Below are positions 1-10,377 of a stretch of DNA of 64,000 nt, in pieces (position 1 is the first letter of the stretch; each line of letters opens with the position of its first letter). The position numbers and the translations under genes are program-made. Source of the DNA: Elymus sibiricus (lineage: Eukaryota > Streptophyta > Magnoliopsida > Poales > Poaceae); the NCBI GenBank assembly GCA_039707655.1, contig CM077675.1, positions 420,999,162 through 421,063,161 on the forward strand. The letters run 5' to 3'. Under the pieces are notes generated by a model. The model had not been told where the DNA came from. It was given only the letters and a program-made list of their open reading frames with translations, and ran no database searches.

Positions 1-27
1 TGGGGGTAACTATTTAGATATAGAAGA
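1..27 (-). mobile_element. Helitron 5' terminus (edge fragment)
   Basis: These bases match the right-hand end of the Helitron at 19092-22759. Read on the minus strand they give a 5' end beginning TCTTCTATATC, directly followed by host repeat that starts TTCTG. The rest of this copy lies left of the window. It shows that the duplicated block of copy A included the same Helitron as copy B. Confidence 0.65.
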
Positions 28-691
28 TTCTGTTGCTTTCACCCATAAATAAAAGGAGGCTGTGCTGCTTTAAATTAATCTATCAACCATCATCTTACCA
101 GATAGTTAACTAGCACTGATTTTCACCAATATTCACTTGATGAAGGCATTTGTGTAGCATTTAGAGCATGGTTAATAATACAGCCAACTGCTGGCTATAA
201 AATGTTGTCATATCATCTATAGCCAACACATATAGTCACTCATATAACAAGGTTAGCTATAAGATTAGTAATTTTTCTCATCTTCACTCTCTCTTTCTGC
301 ACATTTAATGCATCTGCCTAGTAGCACGCATATAGCTAGGCTCTTGCATGAGAGCCCACTCTCCTTACTTTTTTATGTCTCTCTCCTTCACATAGGCAAA
401 ATTGTCATGTAAACGGGCTATAAGCCTGCTATTGTACTTGCTCTTATGCACCCTCTCCCTCACCCTTCGTTCATAAATAATCAGCAGTTCTACAGCTACA
501 GAGTTCATAAGAAGAAGAAAAGTGATCTACGTTGCTAGTTGTGCAAGGTTTTACATGTCGAGACCACAAAAATAGATGGGAATAGGAGGTAGCAGGAAAC
601 TTAATTTGTGGCCAACAAGAAGATTGTTGCTAGCTGTGCAAGGTTTAACATGTTGAGACCACAAAAATAGATGGGAATAGGAGGTAGCAGG
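28..691 (+). repeat. Tandem host segment, copy A, sub-repeat a
   Basis: This is the left part of a host segment found again at 22760-23423, 46412-46529 plus 47502-47830, and 58730-59160, and in diverged form at 18120-18530, 27480-27840, 50520-50980 and 61350-61790. It is interrupted by a Tourist-like MITE at 164-443. A 57-nt piece ending in ATAGGAGGTAGCAGG occurs twice near its right end (about 536-595 and 625-691). No convincing gene is seen; weak forward-frame conservation is discussed among the findings. Confidence 0.75.
164..443. mobile_element. Tourist-like (PIF/Harbinger) MITE
   Basis: A 280-bp element flanked by TTA at 161-163 and 444-446. Its ends are inverted: the left begins GAGCATGGTTAATA and the right, read inward, begins GAGCAAGTACAATAG. 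Empty versions of the site, reading TTGCACTTATGCACCC, occur at about 18260, 27630, 47560, 58845 and 61490. A 3-bp TTA/TAA duplication with GAGCA-type ends is typical of Tourist-like MITEs mobilised by PIF/Harbinger transposase. There is no coding capacity. Confidence 0.85.
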
Positions 692-2383
692 TGAAAGGAC
701 GTGGATGTCGCCTAGAGGGGGGGGGGGTGAATAGGCGCTTTAAAATAATTACGGTTTAGGCTTGAACAAATACGGAATAAAACTAACGTTTAATAAGTCA
801 AGCACAAAACCTAAAACAACTAGGCTCACCTATGTGCACCAACAACTTATGCTAAGCACGATAAACAACTAAGTGATAGCAAGATATATAGCAAGAAACA
901 ATATGGCTATCACAAAGTAAAGTGCATAAGTAAAGGGCTCGGGTAAGAGATAACCGAGGCACGCGAAGACGACGATGTATCCCGAAGTTCACACCCTTGC
1001 GGATGCTAATCTCCGTTCGGAGCGGTGTGGAGGCACAATGCTCCCCAAGATGCCACTAAGGCCACCGTAATCTCCTCACGCCTTCGCACAATGCAAGATG
1101 CCGTGATTCCACTAAGGGACCCTTGAGGGCGGTCACCGAACCCGTACAAACAAGGTTGGGGCAAACTCCACAACTTAATTGGAGGCTCCCAACAACACCA
1201 CGAAGCTTCACCACAATGGATTGTGGCTCCGAGGTGACCTCAAATGCTCGGGGCAATCTCCACAACCTAATTGGAGACCCCGAAGCTTGCCCGGAGCTTT
1301 GCACCACAATGATTGAGCTCCGAGGCAACACAAGCCATCTAGGGCGCCAAGGCACCCAAGAGGAACTAGCTCTAGGGTGCTCAAACACCCAAGAGTAATA
1401 AGCTTCTCAAACTTCTCACTTCCACGTATCACCGTGGAGAACTCAAACCTATGCACCAAATGCAATGGCAAGGGCACACGGAGTGCCCAAGTCCTTCTCT
1501 CCCAAATCCCACCACAACAACAAATGTTATGGAGGAAATGAGAGGAAGAACGAAGAAGAACACGAAGAACTCCAAGATCTAGATCCAAGGGGTTCCCCTC
1601 ACTTAGAGGAGAAAGTGATTGGTGGAAATGTGGATCTAGATCTCCTCTCTCTTTTCCCTCAAGAACTAGCAAGAATCATTGGAAGGATTGAGAGTTAGCA
1701 AGCTCGAAGAAGGTCAACAATGGGGGGCAAACTCGAGCTCAAAGGATAAGATGCATTGGGGAAGAAGACCCCCTTTTATAAGGGGGGAAAGATCCAACCG
1801 TTATCCCCACCCTCAGCCCGCGCATTGCGGTACTACCGCACAAAGCCATGGTACTACCGCAAGAGGCTGCGGTACTACCGCTGCAGGGTGCGGTATTACC
1901 GCTCGCACGGTGGTGACCAGACGAAGACCTATTGCACAGGGCAACGTGCGGTAGAATCGCCGGAGCGGTACTACCGCGCGACAATACGGTACTACCGCAT
2001 GGTAGGTATCATCTGGCACAGGGGATGCACGGAAGTAAAAAATTACTTCCGTGCCTACCTCCGCTGAGGGCGGAGCTGCGCAAAAGTCCGGCACGGTAGT
2101 ACCGGACATACATCACGGTACTACCGCTCGAGGGCGGATGTAAAAAATTACATCCGCGCCTACTACCGCAAGCGCACGCATCAGGTGCTAGGGACATCGG
2201 TACTACAACTCACTGGAGCGGTACTACCGCTGTCTCCTGCGGTACTATCGCTCCCTTGAGCGGTACTACCGCCCTCGGGAGGGTAACAAAGAACCAAAGC
2301 AGCCAGATGGAACCAGTAAAACCAGAACTGCCATAACCTTCGCATATGAGCTCTGAATTGAGAAAACTCAAGCTTGTTGGATT
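692..2383 (+). mobile_element. LTR-type non-coding element, truncated copy
   Basis: This is the left 1.7 kb of the element found complete at 23424-26237. It starts TGAAAGGACGTGG directly after the same GCAGG target sequence and runs colinear, except for a 12-bp indel near 885 and scattered substitutions, up to the join at 2383/2384, where the sequence changes to LINE ORF1. Several short open frames here are unlike any known protein and I treat them as non-coding. A run of G at about 715-727 differs slightly between copies. Confidence 0.75.
1824..2275. repeat. Cluster of GCGGTACTACCGC palindromes
   Basis: The 13-base near-palindrome GCGGTACTACCGC and close variants recur about ten times in 450 bp. 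Two further palindromes, around GGAAGTAAAAAATTACTTCC (about 2031) and a similar GGATGTAAAAAATTACATCC (about 2135), lie between them. The same cluster is present at 24544-24995. Its function is unknown; it could be structural or a protein-binding array of the element. Confidence 0.8.
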
Positions 2384-2886
2384 TAGGACGACAAGAGCTA
2401 TCCAACAGCGAGGTGGAATACCTGGAGGGGGGAGATCCTTGGCCGCCGCACGCCACGCCGCCCGATCGGCCACCCGCTCACCGCTAAGCTGGACCCTACG
2501 GCTCTTGCGGGCAGTGGAGGTGGGAGACCGAATTGGTGAGGAGCAAACCATCTGGGGGGGGGGGGGGGCGGGGGAGAAGTCGCCGCAGGAGCAGACGCTG
2601 GGCCGAACGCAGCGCCCATATCATCCTCCATGCGCCGGCAAAGGCCGGCCACCGACTGCTTGGAGCCCGCCGAGGCCCTGCTGCGCGTGGAAAATTTCCT
2701 GACAGAAGTTTTCTTCTTGCTCGCACGTGCAGCCCGGACCAGAGAAGGTGCGACATGGAGATCCTTGATGCCGGAGAGAGATGGGGAGGCGGGGCGGGCC
2801 GGCAGGTTGGAGCAGACACTCGAGACTTGGGTACCCCCCAGGGTAGGGGTACCCGGAGCCGCCGCTGCCTGCCCCTCCAGGCCCAC
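2384..2886 (-). pseudogene. LINE ORF1 relic, part left of CACTA
   Basis: This GC-rich stretch lies between the truncated LTR-type element and the CACTA terminus. It is the most likely continuation of the minus-strand LINE ORF1 at 15040-16972, because the CACTA element sits between them with a CAC target duplication. The frame is degenerate, with a G run at 2553-2567. No LINE 3' tail is seen at its left end, so the element is truncated there. The coding call rests on position only. Confidence 0.45.
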
Positions 2887-2919
2887 CACTACTAGGAAAA
2901 CGGCTATAGCTAATATGGA

Positions 2920-3395
2920 CATTAATGGCGCACCATGTATGTGGTGCGCCACTGCTATATAGCAGTGGCGCACCAGATATGGGTGCGCCATTAATGACCA
3001 TATTACTAATGGCGCACCTGGTGTGTGGTGCGCCATTACTAGTTTTGTCCTGGCCCCACACCCCTCCCCAGACTTAGCAGTGGCGCACCAGGGGAAAGTG
3101 CGCCATTACTAGTTTTAACTAGTAATGGCGCACCACACCCACGGTGCGCTATTACTAAGTTTGTCCTGGCCCCACACCCCTCCCCAGACTTAGCAGTGGC
3201 GCACCAGGGGGAAGTGCGCCATTACTAGTTTTAACTAGTAATGGCGCACCAAACCCACGGTGCGCCATTACTAACAATTTTTTTTCAATTTTTTTTTCAA
3301 AACTAGTAATGGTGCACCACACACCAGGTGCGCCATTTGTAACCCTGGTTACCAATGGCGCATTCTTAGGAGGTGCGCCATTGGTAACCTGAGAG
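2920..3395. repeat. CACTA left subterminal array
   Basis: The motif TAATGGCGCACC and its inverse GGTGCGCCATTA alternate through this stretch, giving many short inverted pairs. A 116-bp unit containing GTCCTGGCCCCACACCC is tandemly duplicated (starts about 3047 and 3163). Arrays like this are where the CACTA transposase subunits bind subterminally in characterised members such as Spm. Confidence 0.9.
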
Positions 3396-3694
3396 CAGCT
3401 AGATATTTTTGACAGCCACCTACCACACTCACTTTCCCCACTTCATTCTCTCCACCTCTACCAAGCTTGGTCTCGGCTGCCTCCTCCTCCTCACCTCATT
3501 TGCACCATAGATTCACCCAAATTAAGTGGTTAAATTTCCTTTTTTTGATAGGTAAGTAAGGGGAAAGCTTTCTTTATGTTCTAGATCTACTTTTTTCTCC
3601 CTCCAACGTACACACTTTTTATGGCCTAGATCTACACTTTTCTCATTGAGCTAGATCTACGTATGTTTGTGGTGTTGCATATGTTTATGTTTGC

Positions 3695-3868
3695 AGGTAC
3701 CGGTATTTGAAATGCGATAGTTGCCAATATTTTGCCGGAATGTTGATTCATTTCCGTTTCGGCGAGAATTTGGCACTATGCATTCTTTTTCGTCCTATTT
3801 TTAGGCAAAGTCATGCCAAAAAAATTTTTGGTTCTAAAATATCGTTTTGCTCTACCCCGCAGGCGACC
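3695..3868 (+). other. 5' leader of transposase gene, shared with second gene
   Basis: The stretch begins after a splice-acceptor-like TTTGCAG and contains GTTGCCAATATTTTGCCGG. A closely related block lies at about 9948-10055 in front of the second CACTA gene. Another acceptor-like CCCCGCAG ends at 3862, just before the chosen start codon, so this leader may be an exon or intron of the transcript. Confidence 0.55.
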
Positions 3869-6800
3869 ATGGTCCGCACGATGACCGAAGGCATCGTGAA
3901 TAGGTTTTTGAGCTCCGCGAAGGCCGAGATGCTTCAAAAGAACGAGACGGAGATAAGATGTCCGTGTCGAAGATGCAAGCTGAAGAGCCTTATGGACCCG
4001 GATTCCAGACTGGTGCGGGACCACCTGCTCATGCGTGGTTTCATGGATGGATATCGGTGGCAAGGTGATGAAGATGATTATGAAGTCGTCCATGGGGTCC
4101 GGGCAAGAAATAAGGAAGGGCAGCAAGACAATAGCGGCGAGGGCGGGCGAGAAGACGAAGAATCTCCAGGACATGATCACGAAGTAGATGCAGGACACAG
4201 TCATCATGTAGAAGATGTCGGACATGATGATGAGGAAGATCAAGACGAAGGGCATGATCATGAAGATGAAGATGCCGGAGCAGACGACGATGGACCATCG
4301 ATGGGCTGGGTGCAGGACCCTCATATTCAAGAGCTGCTTCTCAAGCAGACGGGTAATGCAAGAGCTGCCGCCCGAGAGAAAGCCAGGCTGGATCAACTGG
4401 AGATAGACGCGGTTACTCCATTGTATGAAGGATGCAGGCCTGAGGATACCCGCCTGAAAGTAACGCTCATGGCTCTGGAGATGAAGGTAAAACACAAAAT
4501 GACCGACGCATGCTTCGACGAGAACATGTCATTCTGGCACGAACGTCTTCCCAAGGGGAACAAGTGCACGACCAGTTTCGAGGAGGCGAAGAAAATCGTG
4601 TGTCCTCTGGATTTACCGCACGTGAAATACCATGTGTGCATGAACGATTGCATCATTTATCGGGACGAGCACGCGGAGTCTACCATATGTCCGGTGTGTG
4701 GCGTCACTCGATACAAGAAGAGGAAGAAAGCTCCTCGAAAAGTGGTGTGGTACTTTCCGATCACTCCTCGTCTGCAGCGGTATTTCGCAGACCCTAAGCT
4801 AGCAGAGCTCCTGCGTTGGCACGCGGATAGGAAGGAGAAGAAGCGAGAAGATGACGGAAATGATCCGGAGATAAATAAAAAAGACAAGATGCTGAGTCAC
4901 CCTAAGGATGCGAGCCAGTGGCAAGCGTTGAACTTCGAACACCCAGAATTTGGGGACGATCCAAGGAACATCATGCTAGGCGCGAGCACCGATGGAGTCA
5001 ATCCGTTTGGCAGCCAGAGAAGCACACATAGCACCTGGCCTGTGTTTGTGTGGATGTACAACCTTCCCCCCTGGATGTGCATGAAGAGGAAGTACATTCA
5101 CATGAGTATGCTAATTGAAGGGCCGAAACAACCAGGGAACGACATCAATCTGTATCTGGGGCTGCTGAAAGAGGAGCTAGACACGCTGTGGAAAACGCCA
5201 GCCAATACGTGGGACGCCGCAGCGAAAGAATATTTCCCTATGAGAGCCGCACTGCTCACGACGGTGCACGACTATCTCGGTTACGGATATGTTGCGGGGC
5301 AGGTGGTCCACGGATTTTGTGCATGCGTTAGGTGCATGGATGACACAACGTATCGCCAGCTAGATAGAGATCCCGGGTCTTCGAAAACCGTGTTCATGGG
5401 ACATCGAAGGTGGCTTCGCGACGATGACGCATGGAGAAAACGCAAGGATCTGTTCGATGGTGAAACCGAACCCCGAAGACCCCCACGTACGAGGAGCAGT
5501 GAGGAAATAGACGAGCTGTTGAAAAATTGGAAAGAGTGCCCACCGCCGGGAAAGAAGCGAAAGGCGCCAGAGCCACTGCTGAAGGTATGGAAAACGAGGT
5601 CTGTTTTCTGGGACTTGCCGTACTGGAAGATCCTCCGTGTGCCTCACAGCCTTGATGTCATGCATATCACGAAGAACGTGTGCGAGAGTCTGCTTGGTAC
5701 CCTGATCAACATGCCAGAGAGGACCAAAGATGGGCCGAAAGCAAGGGCAGACTTGCAATCAATGGGCATCAGGGAGGAGCTTCACGCAAAACGCCCTAAT
5801 GATGATGATGATGATGATGATGAGGCGAAGGACACGAAAAGTCGTCGCAAAGGCAAAAAGGCCAAGAAGATCGAATATGACTGCCCTCCCGCGTGCTTCA
5901 CTCTAAGTTAGAAGGAGATCGAGCAGTTTTTCACCTGCCTCCTAGGAGTAAAACTTCCTTACGGTTACGCGGGGAAGATAAGCAGATACCTAGACTCAGC
6001 GAAGCAGAAGTTCAGCGGGATGAAGTCTCACGACTGTCACGTGCTGATGACGCAGATACTTCCAGTTGCAATCCGTGGGATCATGGACGCGCACGTCCGT
6101 GAAATGCTATTTGGCCTATGCAACTTTTTCGACGTCATCTCTCGGAAGTCGGTTGGCGTGAGGCAACTCAGAAGGCTACAGGAAGAGATCGTGGTGATAC
6201 TATGCGAGCTTGAGATGTACTTCCCGCCCGCATTCTTCGACGTTATGGTGCATCTGCTAGTCCATATCGTGGAGGATATCATCCAACTCGGGCCGACGTT
6301 CCTGCACAGCATGATGCCGTTCGAAAGGATGAATGGTGTCATCAAAGGATACGTTCGCAACAGGGCACGTCCAGATGGAAGCATAGCCAAGGGCTTTCTG
6401 ACCGAAGAGTGCATCTCCTTCTGCACGAATTATCTAGGCATCGAGAACCCCGTTGGTCTGCCCGTCAACAGGCACCTCGGCAGGCTCGCTGGATGGGGTC
6501 ACCGCGAGGGTCGCCGCGAAATGCATGTCGACTTCAAGGGTCGACTCGCCGACTTTGAAAGAGCAAACCTAGTCGCGCTACAACACATAGACGTGGTCGA
6601 TCCTTGGGTGGTAGAGCACAAAACCTTTATTGAGAAGACGTACAATGACCGAGGCCAACAGAGGACGGACGGAGATATAATCAAAGAGCACAACTCATGT
6701 TTCACGCGTTGGTTCAAGGACAAGCTTCTGTCGTACCCTTTACATGAGGATTCTTCCGCGGAAGAAAAACTCATATTCGCCTTGTCACAGGGCGCCGAGC

Positions 6801-7414
6801 ACAACCTGATGACCTATGAGGTGTACGATATCAACGGCTACACATTCTACACCGAGGAAAAGGACATGAAGAGCGATTATCAGAACTCCGGGGTAACGAT
6901 GGAATCCTACACCGGTAACGACAAGGACAGATACTACGGAAGGATCGAGGAGATCTGGGAGCTGAGCTACGCTGGAGAGAAGGTCCCGATGTTCCGTGTC
7001 AGATGGGCCAAGAGCGTCCTAAAAGAAGACCGGTATTTCACCACCATGGTTATACCCGAAGCCAAATCCAAGACCGCGGGCGCAAACGTCACCGCGAAAA
7101 ATGAGCCATGGGTACTGGCTTGCCAAGTGGACCAATGCTTCTTCATTACCAACCCGTCAAAGCCCAGTCGTGTTGTCGTGAGGAGAGGCAAAAGGAACAT
7201 CATCGGAATGGATGGAGTCGCCAATGAGCAAGACTTCGACAAGTACGGCGACCCGAAGATGGAAGATGACGACGACGATGAAGTACCATACACCACAAGA
7301 AGAAGCAGGACCACCCTACCTAAAGGACGTCCGTTCAAGAGAAGAATTCAAGGGGTTCCGGGGCTAAATTATTCAACCGCGAGAGAGAAGGGCAAGAAGA
7401 TTGTGAAAAGATAG
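3869..7414 (+). pseudogene. CACTA transposase, TNP2 type, one in-frame stop
   Basis: The gene would encode about 1,180 residues. The start ATG at 3869 follows a splice-acceptor-like CAG at 3860-3862. Near residue 40 is a CPCRRC cysteine cluster of the transposase-associated domain, followed by an Asp/Glu/His-rich acidic stretch (about residues 95-150). The TNP2 core follows, with zinc-type cysteine pairs (CMNDC, CPVC), an STDGVNPFG motif and LDVMHITKN, whose aspartates are probable catalytic residues. After codon 680 a single in-frame TAG (5909-5911) interrupts it. The same frame then continues to 7414 through the domains usually labelled DUF4218 and DUF4216. The enzyme family cuts and pastes the element in the nucleus. 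With just one stop and no frameshift, it was lost recently, unless the stop lies in an unrecognised intron. Confidence 0.92.
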
Positions 7415-7814
7415 CTAAGATCGAATCACGACGTGTCGGCCGCGTGTGTGTGTCAGTGGCAAGCTCAATCTTTGATGACTGTTATTTCATGTCACTTGAT
7501 TTCAACCATGTCATCTAATTCTAAATCTTGGCACAATGGTTTCTTTTGGCCTTCCCTTGATTTCCATGAATTTACATTTGAACTTCAGTTCCTGGAAAAT
7601 TCAAGTGTAGTTCAAATCTCATTTGAATTTAATTCAAATGCCTGTCATTTTACTTCTGTCAAATTGGTTCAAACCAATTTTATAAAATCAGAAATAAATC
7701 AATAATATCAAATCTTATTTTTATAAGATTTTATCACTCCATTTGCATTTTCCTTTTCTTTTATCTCAAATCTTAAATTATTACATGCAAGTAAAAATTC
7801 AAAAAAATAAAAAA
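7415..7814 (+). other. AT-rich region after transposase
   Basis: This 400-bp AT-rich stretch follows the transposase stop. I see no gene in it. Its position and composition suit a 3' untranslated region with the transcript end. Confidence 0.5.
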
Positions 7815-8025
7815 ATGTTAGTAATGGCGCACCAGGAGAAGGTGCGCCATTGCTATCACGATGTTTATGGCGCACCCCTAAGAGGTGCGCCATTGCTCTG
7901 ACGATGTTTATGGCGCACCCCTAAGAGGTGCGCCATTGATATACCTGTTTTTATGGCGCACCCCTAAGAGGTGCGCCATTGATATACCTGTTTTTATGGC
8001 GCACCCTTAAAAGGTGCGCCATTGC
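7815..8025. repeat. Internal copy of the CACTA subterminal array
   Basis: Five hairpin pairs of the form ATGGCGCACC...GGTGCGCCATT occur in about 210 bp. The middle three are near-identical tandem units of about 51 bp, with spacers containing GATGTTTATGG or CTGTTTTTATGG. The motif is that of the outer arrays, yet the array lies between the transposase gene and the rest of the element. Confidence 0.9.
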
Positions 8026-8039
8026 TATCATTCTACCCT

Positions 8040-8940
8040 AAATTAGGGTATCCTCCCCTCCCCTCCCCGCCTCCCCACACAGTACACCCCCTCGACCCCC
8101 CCGCGCCCCCGCCGCGTCCCCATCTGCGGCGACCCCGCGCCTGTCTCCGGCGACCCCGCGCCCCTGCGCCCGTCTCCGGCGACCCCGCGACCCCGCGCCT
8201 GCCGCCGCCCGCTCAGCCCCCACAGGTACTCTCCTCCCTCCTCCTCACTCCTCCCTGCTCCTCCATTCCCCCCGTCCTCCTCTGTTCTCGATGCACAGGG
8301 CCGGCCTGAGCAGCGACGCAACACCGTACCACTCCTCTCCCTCCCTCCCCGCCTCTGTTCGCGCATGGCTCCGCTTGCCTGACGCCTTCTATCTTGTCGC
8401 AGGGGAAGGTGGTGCCGGCGTGTACGGCGTCTGCGCCTTCTTTGTGCTCCTCCTCACGCGCCGCTCCTCCTCTCCGGCGACCCCGCGCCCCCGCGCCCGT
8501 CTCCCCCGTCTCCCCCGACCCCGACCCCGTCGCCTCAACAACAAGAGCAGCACAAGAATCGGACGAAGGTATGTATCCCCATCCGCTCACCATCCCCATC
8601 TCCATCTCTGACTAGAGTACATCTGATGGTGGATGGTCGCCGCTTGTATGCCAATCCCGGGATGAGTTCAGGGACTTGGTGCTCAGGAGCAGCGAGTACT
8701 GTGCGGCGTAACCACCTCATCCATTAGTAATTTAGTTTCCTAACTCCGCTATTTACTGGGAAAATTCAGAATCTGAGCTCTCTCTGAAGAAGGGGATGCA
8801 GTTAACAGTTAACTGAATTTCTTGTCCTGGTGGTCTGACAAGTGTGTTGTTCATTTCTCTTGGTATCTTGGCTGCTCCAGTGGCACGAAGCCGAGCTACC
8901 TTGGCGTGAAGAAGAGCCCTCCCTCCCTTGCCTTGTGAGG
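8040..8940 (+). other. GC-rich leader and candidate captured terminal exon
   Basis: From 8040 to about 8570 the DNA is C-rich, like the 5' untranslated or first exon of a grass gene, and ends in a donor-like AAGGTATGT (8565-8573). From 8881, after an acceptor-like GCTGCTCCAG, a short frame reads GTKPSYLGVKKSPPSLAL before TGA at 8936-8938, and AT-rich sequence follows as in a 3' untranslated region. I do not recognise the protein. I infer that host gene fragments were captured by the CACTA element. Confidence 0.4.
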
Positions 8941-9337
8941 GGAAGGTTTGATGTGAACTGTGATGCTTTCCATGATTGTGGATGTGAATTTAGTATTTAT
9001 GATAATTTCCTTGTATAACCATGAGATGTAGTATAATTTCGCTGTTCTCGGATCAATCCGAGCATTCTAGTGTTGAATAGAAAAGATGTGGATCAAAATT
9101 TTGTACTAGCCAGCATGTAGGAAACATCTAGAGCCAGCATGCATTTTTGCAGCAGGAAAAGAAAGAAAATGTAGGTGAGCATCAGTATTAGATCTGCAAT
9201 TCATTGAACATTCTGCTTGCATGATATATGCTACTGCGGTGTCTGCTTTGTAATTACTAGTGCAGTGCTTGGTTGTCCACCTATTTATGTGGTGCTGTTT
9301 AACCTGATCCTCCAACATTCATCTTACTCACGCGCAG

Positions 9338-9412
9338 CTTACTGAACAAGTGCAAGCACTGCAGAGGGACAAGGAGATACTCAAGACCAACCTAAACAAA
9401 GCAGAGGAGGAG
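9338..9412 (+). pseudogene. Captured coiled-coil exon 1
   Basis: Exactly 75 bases (25 codons) lie between an acceptor (CGCGCAG) and a donor (GTACGA). The frame starts LTEQVQALQRDKEILKTNLN, a strongly helical, heptad-rich sequence typical of coiled coils. Both introns are phase 0, matching the next exon. This is unlike the transposon genes around it and looks like part of a host gene. I do not recognise the parent protein. Confidence 0.7.
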
Positions 9413-9549
9413 GTACGATATATACTAAACCTCTCTTGTCCTTGCAACAGCCATGTTCTCCACCTCGCCTTCTCAGTGAATGTCAATAGATTTGTGCGAA
9501 ACTAACGTGGTTCTGACAGTCAGAAGTTTCTTGCGTTTTTCAATTCAAG

Positions 9550-9672
9550 GTTAAGTTGCTATTCGAGGAGAACAGAGCTCTGGATGAAGCGGACAAGAGG
9601 CTGCTGTGCTTGCTAGAGAAGGAGCAGAAACATCGGTCCGAAAGAAAGCACTCCGCCAGTAATTCCACCAAG
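9550..9672 (+). pseudogene. Captured coiled-coil exon 2
   Basis: This is 123 bases (41 codons) between an acceptor after a pyrimidine tract (TTCAATTCAAG) and a donor (GTAAAAAC). The frame starts VKLLFEENRALDEADKRLLC and ends in a charged Lys/Arg/His/Ser tail, joining the previous exon in phase 0. Preservation of frame and splice signals argues for fairly recent capture, or for use in a chimeric transcript leading into the second CACTA gene, whose leader begins after TGTGCAG at about 9950. Confidence 0.7.
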
Positions 9673-9947
9673 GTAAAAACACCAACCAACCATAAAAGCT
9701 CAAGTCTGTATATGAAGACATGAGTTGGCACTCTCGTTTGGACAAAAATTGCCCCTCCCCATGCTTGGTCTATCACACATGTGGGTGCTTGTTCATGTGC
9801 TCCCGTGAACCAATACTGTTGTTCTGGTTGCTGTGGTGATGACAGCTCGCTGGGTTCTTCACCCCTGCTCCTACGGCTGTGTAGTGCATATCCACTGGAT
9901 TGGGCTCCCTTGCTGGGCTGTATCCTTTTGGTTTGGGGTTTATGTGC

Positions 9948-10055
9948 AGGTACATTGAGTTGCCAATGTTTTGCCGGAACGTTGATTAATTTCCGTCCGG
10001 CAAATTTCTGGCACTCCGGCATGACCTTTTTTAGCAAAGGTCATGCCGAATTTTT
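9948..10055 (+). other. Leader block of second CACTA gene
   Basis: It begins after an acceptor-like TATGTGCAG and contains GTTGCCAATGTTTTGCCGG, then GGCAAATTTCTGGCACTCC. The order of these blocks matches the leader of the transposase gene at 3695-3830, so the two genes probably share an ancestral leader or promoter-proximal exon. A small inverted repeat (GGCATGACCTTTT/AAAGGTCATGCC) lies at about 10018-10050. Confidence 0.6.
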
Positions 10056-10377
10056 CCTAGAATTTATGTTGCCAGCTAAATTACCCCTGTCAATGAAATT
10101 ACCCCTGCCATGCTCTATTAATAGTTTTAGGACACTATTCTTTCTTGTCATGACACTTATTTTGAGTGTACTTCAGATATATTGGAATGTTGTTCCGAGG
10201 ATAGATACAAATTAAAGTAAAACAAGAGGTTCTTTTTTTGTGAAGTCAAATTAAAATAAGAATGTTTTTTTAGAACGAAAATACCCGAGCATTATCAGGT
10301 CCCAACAAAGCAGGAGCAATGTGCTTAAGATCACCATGGCACTAATTATTAGCCATTTTTTCCTATTTAGAGCGAAC

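Noticed and set aside
1056..1672. Overlapping frames of 91-154 codons on both strands, repeated at 23776-24392
   Set aside because: They lie in the non-coding LTR-type element, overlap on both strands, and resemble no protein; conservation between copies reflects recent duplication.
3776..4495. 239-codon minus-strand frame
   Set aside because: It is the antisense shadow of the transposase acidic region (His/Leu-rich by composition).
9781..10215. 144-codon plus-strand frame in the CACTA element
   Set aside because: It crosses the intron-like stretch and the shared leader block and has no protein-like motif.
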